Below are positions 1 through 10,293 of a DNA stretch of 64,000 bases, one piece after another; positions within the stretch are counted from its first letter, which is position 1; every line of letters begins with the position of its first letter. The notes under the pieces were generated by a model. The model saw only the letters and a program-made list of their open reading frames with translations, did no database searches and was not told the DNA's origin. The translations under genes and the position numbers were made by a program. Source of the stretch: Diaporthe sp. PMI_573 (Eukaryota; Ascomycota; Sordariomycetes; Diaporthales; Diaporthaceae); NCBI GenBank assembly GCA_021399435.1, contig JAJTUP010000001.1, forward strand, positions 3,658,001 to 3,722,000. Reading direction: 5' to 3'.

Positions 1-1997
1 CATAAGGCGAGGTATGGAGTGCTTGCTTACCTTATCAGAGTCGTCATAACACATTTCAATGCAGCTACCAGGAAGGCAGTCGTGGAATTGGCAGAGGAGA
101 ACATTCTCCCACATGGAATCGATTTCCGCCTTGGGGTACTTGTATGACGAGTTCTTCAACGAGGCGATAGTGGCGAAGAGCTCTATAGCCCTCAGCATGA
201 ACTCGCAGGTCCGGTTGTTGCGCTTGTTGCGTGCCTGAGTGGTGTAGGTGCCTCGGTGAAGCTCAAAATAGAGCTCACCATACCACGTCACGAGCTTGTC
301 AGCCTTGGGGACGATCTTGTCGAAGAAGTCGTCGACAGAATTGCCCATGTGGACCCGCGGCAGGCCACCAGTCCTGTCCGCTATGCCTCTGCACCGACGA
401 AGCTTCTCAAGGTGTTCCCAGGTGGGACCACCGCCACCGTCACCCTTGCCGAAGACGAGGAGAGAGGTATGGTCCTGGTCCATAGATTTGTGTTGGCTGA
501 TGCTACGTCTGATATCGCCGAATTCAGCACTAGAAGTGTAAGTCTCTGCTGGTGGCATGTGACAAACGACCTGAGAGCCATCGAGAGCGACCCAGTTGAA
601 GGTGGTGTGCGGGAAGTTGTTGATATTGTTCCAGCTCAGCTTCTGGGTCAGGAAGCGGTCCATGCCGGCGAGTCTGCACAGCTGGGGAAGCTGAGAAGAG
701 TAGCCGAACGTGTCGGGAAGCCAGAAAGTCTGGCTGCGCTGGCCAAAGTGGGACTCGAAGAACCGCTGGCCGTAGACGAACTGTCTCACAAGAGACTCGC
801 CGCTGGGCAAGTTCGTGTCGTGCTCTACCCAGCTGCCTCCGATCGGGTGGAACTGTCCTGACTTGACCTTCTCCTTAACCCGGTCGAATACGTACGGATA
901 GTACTGCTTGAGCCACTTGTACTGCTGTGCCTGAGAGCAAGCGAAGTTCAGTTCGGGGTACTCCTCCATCAAGTTGCACTGGTTCGTCCAAGAGCGTGCA
1001 ACCTTTCGCTTCGTCTCGTCCCAAGGCCATAGCCAACATGTGTCAATGTGGCAGTGTCCGATTCCGTAGATGACAGGCTCCTTTTCGCTGTCGTAAACTT
1101 TCGCAGAGTCGACATTGCCAATGTACTCACGGGCGATCTCACGTGCCTTGAGAACGGAGTCCTGGTTGCCCACCTCGATGGTTTCAATGATGCGGTTGAT
1201 GACAGCAAGGGCTTGATGCTCCTCCCATGAGTCCTTGGGAAGTTCTCTGGCAGCATCCCCAATGATCCACATGTCGATACGCAGCTGTCGAGCCTGGACG
1301 TTGACGGCAACAATGTCGGCCTTCCAGAGAGTGAACATCCGGTTAGGATCAGGGGGCTGAATGGTATCACCCCCTGCGGGATTCCCAAACATGCCGTTGC
1401 AGGCCATCTCGACGTAGAATGTGTGTTCCTTGCCATCTCGAAAAGATTCCGGAAGAACCCATTCAATACGCTCACCATTGCCGGTCAGGCCCTGCAGCGG
1501 GTTTCCGTCTGAAGACCAGACCATACCCTCACTGCCAGAGTCCCAGTGGAATTCCAGACGCTCCTTGCTCTGAAGGTCGTCTGGGACGGTGAGCTGGACC
1601 TTGAACCAGTGGGTAGTCCATGAGGGGCCAAAGGCACGGCCGAGCTCGGTGTCCTTGAACTCATGCGAGACAGCATCCTCGAACGTGGGACGCTCCTGTC
1701 CTGGAGCAGCCCAGGTAGAAAGTTTCACATGTGGCCGACCAGAGGCACGACCCTCGTCATACATTCTGTGTCCACGAGCAACCGTCAGCATGGAGCGCTT
1801 TTGGCAGCATTCGCTGGGCAGTCAAGAGGAGGGACTGACGATGCGAGAGTGACCTTCCGGTACTGGCTATCTTTGTACTCGCGCTCAATCCGGTCAAGAT
1901 AGATGCGGTCAATCAGCTTCCCAACCGGTTTTCGGGCCAGGAGAGGATAATCGGCCTTGGGCTGGGACAGCCGGGAGAGGTCTCGTTCGCCGCCCAT
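1..1997 (-). CDS. ams1: Alpha-mannosidase, GH38 family (Ams1 type), 3' part beyond left edge
   Basis: Hydrolyses terminal alpha-mannose from free oligosaccharides; fungal Ams1 works in the cytosol and vacuole. Exon 1 is 1840-1997 and exon 2 is 31-1765, giving 631 codons before a further donor (GTAAGC at 30) whose downstream exon lies outside the window. The 74-nt intron (1766-1839) has a GTCAGT donor, a CTGAC branch point and a CACAG acceptor. The ATG at 1997 is the first in frame; a TTG further upstream is not used. The protein reads MGGERDLSRLS at its start. It carries the GH38 segment GHCHIDTCWLWPWDETKRK and later WLPDTFGYS, which holds the family's catalytic nucleophile Asp. GGSWVEHDTNLPSGESLVRQ also matches the family. 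The C-terminal beta-sandwich domains would lie off the edge. No disruption is seen. Confidence is high for the family; the start is slightly less certain. Confidence 0.93.
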
Positions 1998-3633
1998 GTT
2001 GTCCTTGTTGTCGACCGAAGCCTTGCTAAGCAAACGAATGATGTTAGTGGAAACGCTGCAGAAACATCAAAAAGTTACGATGTTTGTAGAAATGCTGGTA
2101 CTATAGCCCTTGATCAAGAAAAGAGAGCAACTGTGTTTGTTGTTGTCGGAGGGGATAGCCAATGTTTCAAGCTCTTGAGGAGCTCACAGCTGCGAGAGTG
2201 ATATAACCTGACCAGGCCCACATGAGCTCCTACAGTAGGCTACTGCACGTAGTGGACATCCGGAACCCGGTGGGACGACGCAGGGGCAAACGGCACCACC
2301 CTTGGATCGTGCGGGGTTGGCTGGTCTGTTTGCTACTAGAATATGCGGGAGGCGGGGAACTGTTGGAGATGTCTTGCCCGTCTGGGGGCATGACCTGATG
2401 CCGCCCCCAAAAAGGAATGAGAGCTGTGTAAGTCGGGGAAGCCAAGGGGGGCTGTGAGGGTGTAAACAAGATATGTTCATCTGTGGCCAGGTGACATGGG
2501 AAGAGAAGAACCTTTTGTCTCTATTCTGGTCTGACTTGTCTCCCCCGTGACAGAATGGTTCAAACACAGTGCCAGCCATTCATGTCCTTTCGGCTTACCT
2601 TACTTTGTGGATCGTCATTTTGACCCAGTGGAAGCTGTCCATAACAGTTGTCAGGTCTGGTCGTCACGTGGTGAGTGAGTTTGAGTTGATATAGAGGTTT
2701 GAAGGCATCCGTGGTAGGGGAGCAGAGGACGAGGGATGTATGTGGGTAGGGTGTGACAGCTAAGCTTATTTGGACCAAGGAAATCAAAGAAGATGGCAAG
2801 GCATGTCGTGTGACAGGTCTAGAGGTGAGGATGAAGGGCCGCCCAGGCTCGTACTGATATTGCAGCCTGGTGATGATGGAATGGGTTGTGAAGAAGGGAT
2901 GGAAGCCCTCATCACAACATCGTGATTTGTATATCCGTTCCTGCCTATTTTTGGGCGAGATACTACCAGGCCTGACATTGTGGAAAGCACAGCTAGACAA
3001 AGTCCAGGCAGCCTTCGATTCCATCTTCAACACGGGGAAAGAGCCAGCTTCTCGTGCAACTGGACGCCATCTGAACACATCACAAGCGACAGTTCATTTG
3101 CAGGCAGCCTTCACAAGCCTCCAGGTTGTCCTGCCCAAGTTCTAGATTGAGCCAGGCAGGATGGGTGCACAAACAACTTGAGTAGTGGCAGCTGAGAAGT
3201 CATATGGGGACCGCTGCAGTTTGAGTTGGCCTGATCTGTCTCAACGGCCGAGATCAAGAAGGCCTGCTTTGATGAGATGAGTCCTCTACGGTAGGATTCT
3301 GTACAGGGTCACCAGGCAGTCCTACCCACCAAAACAATATCAGCATTCATCAAGGCTTCAGGCTATGTCACTCTTACTGATTCAAAACAAGGCACATGGT
3401 CAAACCTATGCAGCCAAGCTTTACCTGAGAGGCATTTGGGAGCATCACTTGATCCCCCCCATTGCTGTGCGACCAGAGGTGGCATCGTGGACAGTGGCTA
3501 CTTCAGGACACCTTGACGATATGCGAATTCTGAAGGTAAAGTATGTGAATATAATGCATAATCTGTGCTGTGTTGCACACCACGGAGTGCAACACCAGCA
3601 AACTCATGTCTCCCGGCCCGCCTCGGTAGAACA
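1998..3633. other. Intergenic, no gene seen
   Basis: This 1.6-kb interval lies between the start of the alpha-mannosidase gene (minus strand) and the 3' end of NOP14 (minus strand). It should hold the mannosidase promoter and 5' UTR and the NOP14 3' UTR. Open frames here (for example minus strand 2560-3078) show no family motif, no splice-supported extension and no low-complexity or domain pattern. I see no RNA gene. Confidence 0.6.
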
Positions 3634-6381
3634 CTACCGGTTCCTTGACTGCTTCCGTTTCTGCTTCTCCCTCTCGTATTCGTTTGCCGCCCGGCCCTCC
3701 TCGCCCTGGATATCCGCCACGATCCTCTTGTACTTCTTCTCGTACGCCTCGTCCCTCTCCTTCTTGGCTCTGAGCTTCTCGCGTGCCAGGAAATTGGCCT
3801 CCTTGCGTATCGCCCGCATTTCCCCCTTCTTCTCTTTCTTGTACTCCGCCCGCAACTTGGCACTCTCCGCCCGCTCTCGGTCCGGGTCGTAGTGCTTCTC
3901 CGGGTCGAAGCCATCCTCGAACTTGGGGACAAACGTCTTGATGGCGAGTGGCTTGTGGTGGTGGAGCTCCAGTGGTCTCCGCGACAGAGTCGCAACCTTG
4001 AGGGCGCGAGATAGGTGTGCGATCGCCTTCTCGGCGTCCTGCAGGAGCGCGTCGGGAAGATGCGGTCGGTTGGGCTTGGACGTTAGATACTCCAACGTTC
4101 TGAGTGCTGGCTCAAAAGTCTCGAAAAATGAGGGCTTCCCAGCCCATGTCTCGGAGGCCGCCAATATTATCGATATGTTGGTGCTCAGTAATGCGACCTT
4201 TCTCTCGCCAGAAAGCTCGGTTTTGGATGCCCGACAATCATCACAGGTCAGTTTGCGGACAGCACTCTTCTTCGCGCCACTGGTCCGTATCGCAGGGCGT
4301 ATTTCGTGTATGGGGAACAGGCCAAGCTTTCGTTTGGGCTTTTCGGGTGCAAGAGCACATATGGTGTTCAGCGCGAAGTTCATGACCTCTGGCACATAGC
4401 GCTTGGCAAGCTTCTGGTATTGTAAGGACTGGATACACAGGTAAGCCCCAGTGGCATAGTCTGCCAGGTTGCTCGGAACCTTCTGGCCCAAAAAGCGCCC
4501 GATTGAGAGCATCGCCGGCGTGGCAACCTGATGGAAATGATCCGATGTGGGGAACATGGAACCGATTGCTGTCAAGACATACAAGTCCCCAACTTCAAGT
4601 GCCAAGGGCCGTTGGTGTCCCATCTCCTCAATGTGCGAGCGGAACTCTTGCGCAATGTCGACTGGGAACATCTTGGCTAGAGAATGAACATGCCGAATCA
4701 CGTTGTCCAGCGTGGGGTACAGGTTGTCGTCAGAGACTGTGCCCAGGTACGCGATGTGCTGCACCAGAGCTCTGGAGAAATTCCCTAATTTCTCCTTGTA
4801 TTCACTCCGGAGCTTTGGATGATATAATGCTCGGATACGTTGAATGACGGTTGGCTGTTTAGACAAGGGTATGTCCCGAACAACCTCCAGGAACTCGGCA
4901 TGGTTTTGCGGGCATGGAAATGTGTACGGCAAGCCGTCATCGGTTGCGTTCATGTCGTTGAGTTTGGTTTCCTTGTTGAAGATGGAATCTTTGGCTTCGC
5001 TCTCTGTAAGAAGTCCTCTCGTGAACTCGTCATCCTCGTCATCCTCGACGGCCGCACCCTCGTCTTCGCTCGAGGTGAAATCAGCGTCGTCAATATCGCC
5101 CAGGTCCGAGCCACTCGCTACCAAGTCGTCTTCGATCACGAAATCGTCTTCATCGTCGATCCCAAGTTCTGTCGCGGTTGGGCGTGCTTTGATGCCTTTG
5201 CCAAGGCCGAAATCAACCTCCTCGCCATCGGTCCTGATGATTTCGAATGCAGGCTTGTTGTCATCGTTGACGTCCTCGGCATCTGCTTCACTTTCTTCGT
5301 CTTCTTCCGAGTCGCTCACTTCCTCGCCTCTCATCCGCTTCAGTCTCTTCTCTTCCAGCTCGCGCAGCCGCTCGGCCTCCTTCTCTGCGATTTCTTCGAC
5401 TGTTTTCGTCCTCATGGTTGGCTTTGCTCGCTTGTCCTGCGTCATCTTTCTCACTGCTAGATCGTAATCCTTTTCAAAAGCATCTCTGTCCAGTCCCACT
5501 ACAGCCAGTGGTTTACTGTCGTCTATTGTGCCATCCAGTGGCGTATCTCCGTTCTTTTTCTTCCGCTGACCCATGAGAAGTGATCGTATGTCGGCCGTCT
5601 CCTTGTCCAGCTCCAGTCTGAGGTCCTCGTCGTCTTCCTTCGCAGCTTGGCGCTCGTATTTGTGGAATTTTGACTTGGCGATGACTTCCTCCATTACCTC
5701 TTTCTTGGACTTCTTCCTCTCCGGCTCCTTCTCGTCGCCTTCTTCGTTGGCTTCTACTTGGTCTCGCAACCGCTTCAGCCTCTTCCGGTTGTGCTCTTCC
5801 AGGTCTGACATGTCCGAGCCGTCGTCGGAAAATTCCTCATTGAAGTCGTCCTTGAGTTCTCCCTCCTCGTCGAACTCGAAAGCCTTCCCTCCGTGCGTCA
5901 GAACCGGCTCGTCGTCATCTTCCAAGTCGAACATTGATGTTTTCTTGTGCGCCTTCTGCTTCTCCAGCGCGAAACGCTGTGCGGCTGCCACCTCAGGCGT
6001 CAGTGTCGGGTCGCCCTCGCCAAACCGTCTGTCGAAAATTCCGCCGACCCGATTCTTCCTCTGCATGTCGACCAGGAGCGTCTCCTTCAATCTCTGCTCG
6101 CCCAGCGCCTTTGCCATCCCAGGACGTCCCAAGATGCCTTTCTTTGAGTCAGGCTTGTCAGTGGTCACGGCGAACTTCGGGCCACGGGCATTCGTCTTGA
6201 ATTGAAACGGATTGAACTGCTCGCGGATGTTCTCGAGGGCGGCGCCGCGCTGAAGGCGCTTCTCACTGCGCGCTCGGCCATCTTTGGCAATTGCCTTTTT
6301 CTGTTTCTTCGATTGTTGAGGCCCAATAATTCCCTGGTCCCGGAGAGAGGCTTTCAGCCTCTTGAGTTGTGAGGCAGGCAT
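3634..6381 (-). CDS. NOP14: Nucleolar complex protein 14, 90S/SSU processome factor
   Basis: Nop14 is needed for 18S rRNA maturation and 40S subunit assembly in the nucleolus, where it works with Noc4, Emg1 and the U3 processome. The gene is a single exon of 915 residues when started at the ATG at 6381 (MPASQLKRLK). An in-frame ATG 16 codons upstream (6429) gives an atypical leader and is less likely. Landmarks are the N-terminal basic block (KKQKKAIAKDGRARSEKRLQ), the conserved FNPFQFKTN segment, GILGRPGMAK, then NRVGGIFDRRFGE. Long acidic stretches follow in the middle, and a Lys/Arg-rich charged helix closes the C-terminus, as in the family. Length fits (yeast about 810, filamentous fungi about 900). 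It is divergent from the small membrane-protein gene at 6667, with 285 bp between start codons, so the two may share a promoter. Confidence 0.96.
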   Translation of the reverse strand: MPASQLKRLKASLRDQGIIGPQQSKKQKKAIAKDGRARSEKRLQRGAALENIREQFNPFQFKTNARGPKFAVTTDKPDSKKGILGRPGMAKALGEQRLKETLLVDMQRKNRVGGIFDRRFGEGDPTLTPEVAAAQRFALEKQKAHKKTSMFDLEDDDEPVLTHGGKAFEFDEEGELKDDFNEEFSDDGSDMSDLEEHNRKRLKRLRDQVEANEEGDEKEPERKKSKKEVMEEVIAKSKFHKYERQAAKEDDEDLRLELDKETADIRSLLMGQRKKKNGDTPLDGTIDDSKPLAVVGLDRDAFEKDYDLAVRKMTQDKRAKPTMRTKTVEEIAEKEAERLRELEEKRLKRMRGEEVSDSEEDEESEADAEDVNDDNKPAFEIIRTDGEEVDFGLGKGIKARPTATELGIDDEDDFVIEDDLVASGSDLGDIDDADFTSSEDEGAAVEDDEDDEFTRGLLTESEAKDSIFNKETKLNDMNATDDGLPYTFPCPQNHAEFLEVVRDIPLSKQPTVIQRIRALYHPKLRSEYKEKLGNFSRALVQHIAYLGTVSDDNLYPTLDNVIRHVHSLAKMFPVDIAQEFRSHIEEMGHQRPLALEVGDLYVLTAIGSMFPTSDHFHQVATPAMLSIGRFLGQKVPSNLADYATGAYLCIQSLQYQKLAKRYVPEVMNFALNTICALAPEKPKRKLGLFPIHEIRPAIRTSGAKKSAVRKLTCDDCRASKTELSGERKVALLSTNISIILAASETWAGKPSFFETFEPALRTLEYLTSKPNRPHLPDALLQDAEKAIAHLSRALKVATLSRRPLELHHHKPLAIKTFVPKFEDGFDPEKHYDPDRERAESAKLRAEYKKEKKGEMRAIRKEANFLAREKLRAKKERDEAYEKKYKRIVADIQGEEGRAANEYEREKQKRKQSRNR

Positions 6382-6666
6382 ATTGTCAAAATCCTGGGGC
6401 CTGCATGGAAGCCTCAAGTGGTCATGCACTTGTTGGAGTGGTAGTTGAAATTTCGATCCCTCAGGGTCGTCGTAAAATGCTTATCTTATCGATGAATTTT
6501 GGCGGTGAGAGCTCCCTGGGCGGCAGAATGGGAACTAGTGGGCAGGCACTACCTGCCCAGGTGGTAGGTAATTGGCTGTTCACATGTACTTCAGTGCCCT
6601 GGTAACCTCAGGCAAGCTGCATCGCAGCCCAGCGTCATAGCTGGACCAAACCACCACACAAGCACC
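6382..6666. promoter_or_regulatory. Bidirectional promoter interval NOP14 / membrane protein
   Basis: The 285-bp space between two divergent start codons must contain both 5' UTRs and core promoters. No canonical TATA box was recognised on either side. Around 6547-6570 there is a short stretch built from GCAG/CTGCC/CAGGTGGTAGG words. That the genes are co-regulated is inference from spacing alone. Confidence 0.45.
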
Positions 6667-7808
6667 ATGTCGTTCCTGACCTATGCGCGCGATGAGCGCA
6701 TGGTGGTGGTCGGCCTGACTGCGGCTTTCGTGGGCGTCGTCGCTACAATGCGCGTGCTCCTCCAGCAATGGCGCGACGGAACCGAGATCAAGCCGCAGCA
6801 GCCTACGACGCAGTACATCACGCAAGAGACCGAGGACTCGCTCAAACCAAGCACCCTGGACATGCTTCTAGGTCATTACAACTTTGCGATTCGCGAGGTC
6901 GCGGCCAAAATCGTATGCGACAGGGCTGTCAACGACGGCGAGACAATCGACTACTTGCTCTGGGGAATCACACGGCCAGACTACGACGAGCGCATGAAGA
7001 ACCTGCGGACGCTTGCCTTCATAACAGACCCTCGTATGAATCACCACCGCTGGGGTACTGGTAAGTGGCGGAAGGGTAGGTGGGCAGCACTGCCCGGCAG
7101 AAGCGACATGTGAAGGGCTTCTGCGTGGACCAAGTGCCTCCACGCTTCCGGCACTTACTCTGTTACAACAGACCTGGTCAACTTTAGTCAATACTAACCC
7201 AGCCTGCAGAAAGCCTATCCAAGCTGAATACCGGGCGCGCTTACTCTGCGTTCGTCCGCTCTCTCGAACATTGCCTCGCCGACCGCGCGCCTCTGGAGAA
7301 GCTTGACGACAGGTGGTTTGATGAATACGGGCTTCGCGATATGGCCGAGAAGCTCTGCTTCATGTTCATCTCACAGCTCATGCAGAAGTACGGGCCGGAC
7401 AAATTCATCCAGGCCGGGATCGTAGAGAAGTGGCTGGCGAAACAGAACTGGGGCGACAAGCCCGAGGAGAGGGAGCACAACTTCTTCCAGTACATGTACA
7501 AGACGAACAGAATTGTCGAAATCATTCAGAAAATCCAGCAGAGTGCTATCGGCCGAGATGCTTTGGAAAAGGCGGGGCTCATGCCAAAGACTGTCTCGCA
7601 GAGCTTCGATGTCTTCGCGTCGATACATATCGAGACGGAGATCCTGGACGGTGACAATGCGGAGCCCACGCCGAGGAACCTGGAACAAAGCCCTGAAGAG
7701 CAGAGGATCAGACATCGACACCGCGAGGCTATGGTCTTGAATGACGGGACGAGACCATTGGGGCGGTCCGACATCATCGAGAGAGAGAATCACACGCCAC
7801 CACCTTGA
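6667..7808 (+). CDS. Fungal conserved protein with N-terminal membrane anchor, function unknown
   Basis: Two exons, 6667-7060 and 7210-7808, encode 330 residues. The intron has a perfect GTAAGT donor, a TACTAAC branch point at 7193-7199 and a CTGCAG acceptor, and the frame is kept across it. Residues about 12-30 (VVVGLTAAFVGVVATMRVLL) form one hydrophobic helix after a charged start, so the protein is probably single-pass with a cytosolic or lumenal body. The rest is soluble and helix-rich, with HYNFAIREVAAKIV, DYLLWGITRPDYDERMKN and KYGPDKFIQAG, and ends in a charged, proline-containing tail. The composition and continuous frame look like a real conserved gene, but I do not recognise a named domain. 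An armadillo-like helical fold is possible and unproven. It is divergent from NOP14. Confidence 0.85.
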
Positions 7809-10293
7809 GGGAGAATCGGGACGAGATCGACGTTATCCAATACTAGCTATCTGAAGGGAAAACCAACCCCTGAAAAGTTCTTCGTGCCGGCGTATTAAGA
7901 TGCCTCCAGCCATGACAAGCATAGTCACACTGCGGCTGTCGAGTGTGGCCTGAATACGGAGAGCACCGAGGTATCGAGAGACGAGAGTGGCTCCTTCGCA
8001 TCCATGCATTTCCAGAAGCTGTTGGCAGTTGGTAGCACAAGCCGACCTGCGATGAACGAGTAGGCTTCTGTGATTGGAAGCAGCTCGCTCGGGCTGGAAG
8101 CGTTGAGAGGACAGGGATGTGTTGGGTGAGGTTCAGTGGTCCAGGAAACTAGACAAATTCGAGCGCCTCAGTGACAAGCTCTAGGGCGAGGCCGTCCTGC
8201 CTGCAGTTGTAAGCATTCTATCAAGTGCTATACACAGTGTAAAGGAACAAGAAAAATTTAAACCGTCAGGTAGCATTGTACCGAACTTTGGAACCCACAT
8301 TCGACATGTGCTGCCGAGTATGGCCGGAGGATGGAAGCCGGAGCCGGGTCGGCCATGATCCACAGGTCAATACCGACGGTGCCCGAGCCCTTATCCCACA
8401 TCGTCCCGAAAACTCGCTTAGGCATCTTCCGATCTTGGAGCATCGTTATCTAGTGTAGCATCTAGTGGTCATGCGGAGGAACCCACTCTCTTGCCACTTT
8501 GGGTGAGGACAGCAGGCCAGTTGGTCGACGCTATTGGGCACGTGTTGGGGCAGGAGATGCTCATCATCTTGGGCTCAAATCAATGTGCCGGATCACTTCC
8601 CGAGTTAGGCTCCATTGTCAATGAGCGTCAATGGGTAATCTCCGAGGTGTGCCCCAGTTGGGCCAGACCCTGCCAGCCTGCCCCAGAGGGGTGGTGTGGG
8701 TCGTCTGGTCGTCTGGTCGTGTAAAGCAAAGCTAGGGGCCCGGGCCTGGGCTCCTGGGGTCCAGGAACCGTTGTGGGTGCTCCCGTCTGCAGGGAAGCGT
8801 CCGCCATCCGCCAACGCCTTTCACGGCTATCTGCCCGAGTCTTAATTGTCTTGAGGTGTGCGATCGACGCCTCACATCAGAACGATGGGAGCCTGAGTTC
8901 TACAGCTATTGTTCCTGGGCAGTCAACGAACCCCTTGCCTAGATCGTCTCGTCAGTGGCACGGGTTTGAGGCCCAATGATGTGGTGATACCTGGCCAGAG
9001 GTAAGCTGCGATGTGTCCCCGTGGCGGGGCCGTACCGTGTAATAAATGCTGCCATGGTCGGGTAGCATTTTGTCATTCTACGTGAGAAGAGTTTGCCGGC
9101 GAACCGGATTCATAATCTCTGGGTCCTACCATAGGTTCTCTGCAGCAGACCCCTCTCATCTCCTTTGCCTTCCCCATGCCCGATCTACCGCCACGCACGA
9201 GGGAGATGACGGCCAGATGGGGGAAATTGAACGAGACCATCTATCTGCTGGATCCTGGATGCTGATACGACGGGCCACCAGCATCGAAATACATGGCTCT
9301 GCAACCGCATACTCCATACCTATAGTACCGTACTTAGGACACGGGTGCACGTCATTGGAAGAAGAAGAAAAGATTATAACATGTGTGTATAATAAGAAGG
9401 GATCTCCTGGGCGCCTGGCTTGTTCCGATGCGTGACCAGCTTCTCACAGCACTGGACATCGAGTGTCGTTGTCGTTGCCCAGACAGGCAGCTTGAAGCCC
9501 GCATCCCGCATCCCGCCTCCCGCCTGCAGGTCCTTGCATATAAACAACCACCCCATCCATTCGCGACAGCAGCAACAGAAAGCGCGCTGGCCCTGTCGCT
9601 GTCCGCGTTTCTAGTCTTTGTTTACCTGAGTTCCTCTCTCGTTGATCTCGAAAGACGAGCTCCTTCACTGCTGCGAATCTCAGCATCATCACGAAACACT
9701 TCCTACCGTCGACCTCGGGGAGACAATCAATCCAAGTTTCCGACTGCACGAGCCAGGCGTTGGATCGCCTGAAGTTAATCCAGAGAGAGACACACAGACG
9801 CCGCTACAAGCGACACGGGGTCTTGCAAGCCCAACCTTGGGAGCTAAAAGTCGGAGACGGGAAGCATCAGCAAGAAACATCCTTGCGGGTCGTTAGCCCT
9901 CGCTCATGCCAATAGTCGAAACTCAAACCACAGTCATTCCCCCCCCCCCCAAGCTTTGTCTTTGTCATTTTTCGCTACAGGAGCAGACCATCAACAAAGC
10001 CTGGGACGGCCCGCGTTAGCTTGAAGGTTGAGGCTGACAGTCGCGTCAGGAGCGTGTCGCCGCCTGTGCCCTTTGGATCCCGGCACAAGGGCGAGTGTGC
10101 TCTGGACGCCCCCGTTTTTCCAGCGTCTGTGACTCTGTGGCGCCCCAAAGGAGCGGGGTTATAGGGGCAGCCTTGGGACCACCACGCTGGGGCCAGAGAG
10201 GTAAATGAGATGAGTGATTGAGTATTATACGACAAGCTGAAGGGACAGTACAAATTCGACGCCTCCTTTTGACCCCCCCCCCTTCCCCCCACC
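7809..10293. other. Long intergenic / 5' region of the CLIP-170 gene
   Basis: There is no supportable gene in these 2.5 kb. The short frames at 8491-8724 (+) and 8181-8443 (-) lack motifs or splice support. The last 700 bp look like promoter and leader sequence: a TATA-like box near 9539, a pyrimidine-rich stretch after it, and homopolymer C runs at about 9940-9950 and 10271-10290 just before the CLIP-170 start codon. Confidence 0.55.
9539..9544 (+). promoter_or_regulatory. Candidate TATA box for the CLIP-170 gene
   Basis: TATAAA occurs in a GCATATAAACAACC context about 750 bp before the ATG at 10294 and is followed by a CT-rich stretch (CTGTCGCTGTCCGCG). This order is typical of fungal core promoters. 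It would imply a 5' leader of about 650-700 nt, possibly with an intron. Confidence 0.3.

Noticed and set aside
2560..3078. 172-codon minus frame between mannosidase and NOP14
   Set aside because: No motif; composition typical of random frames.
4840..5467. Two overlapping plus frames of about 206 codons inside NOP14
   Set aside because: Both are shadows of NOP14's acidic segment (poly-Ser or Val/Leu by frame shift).
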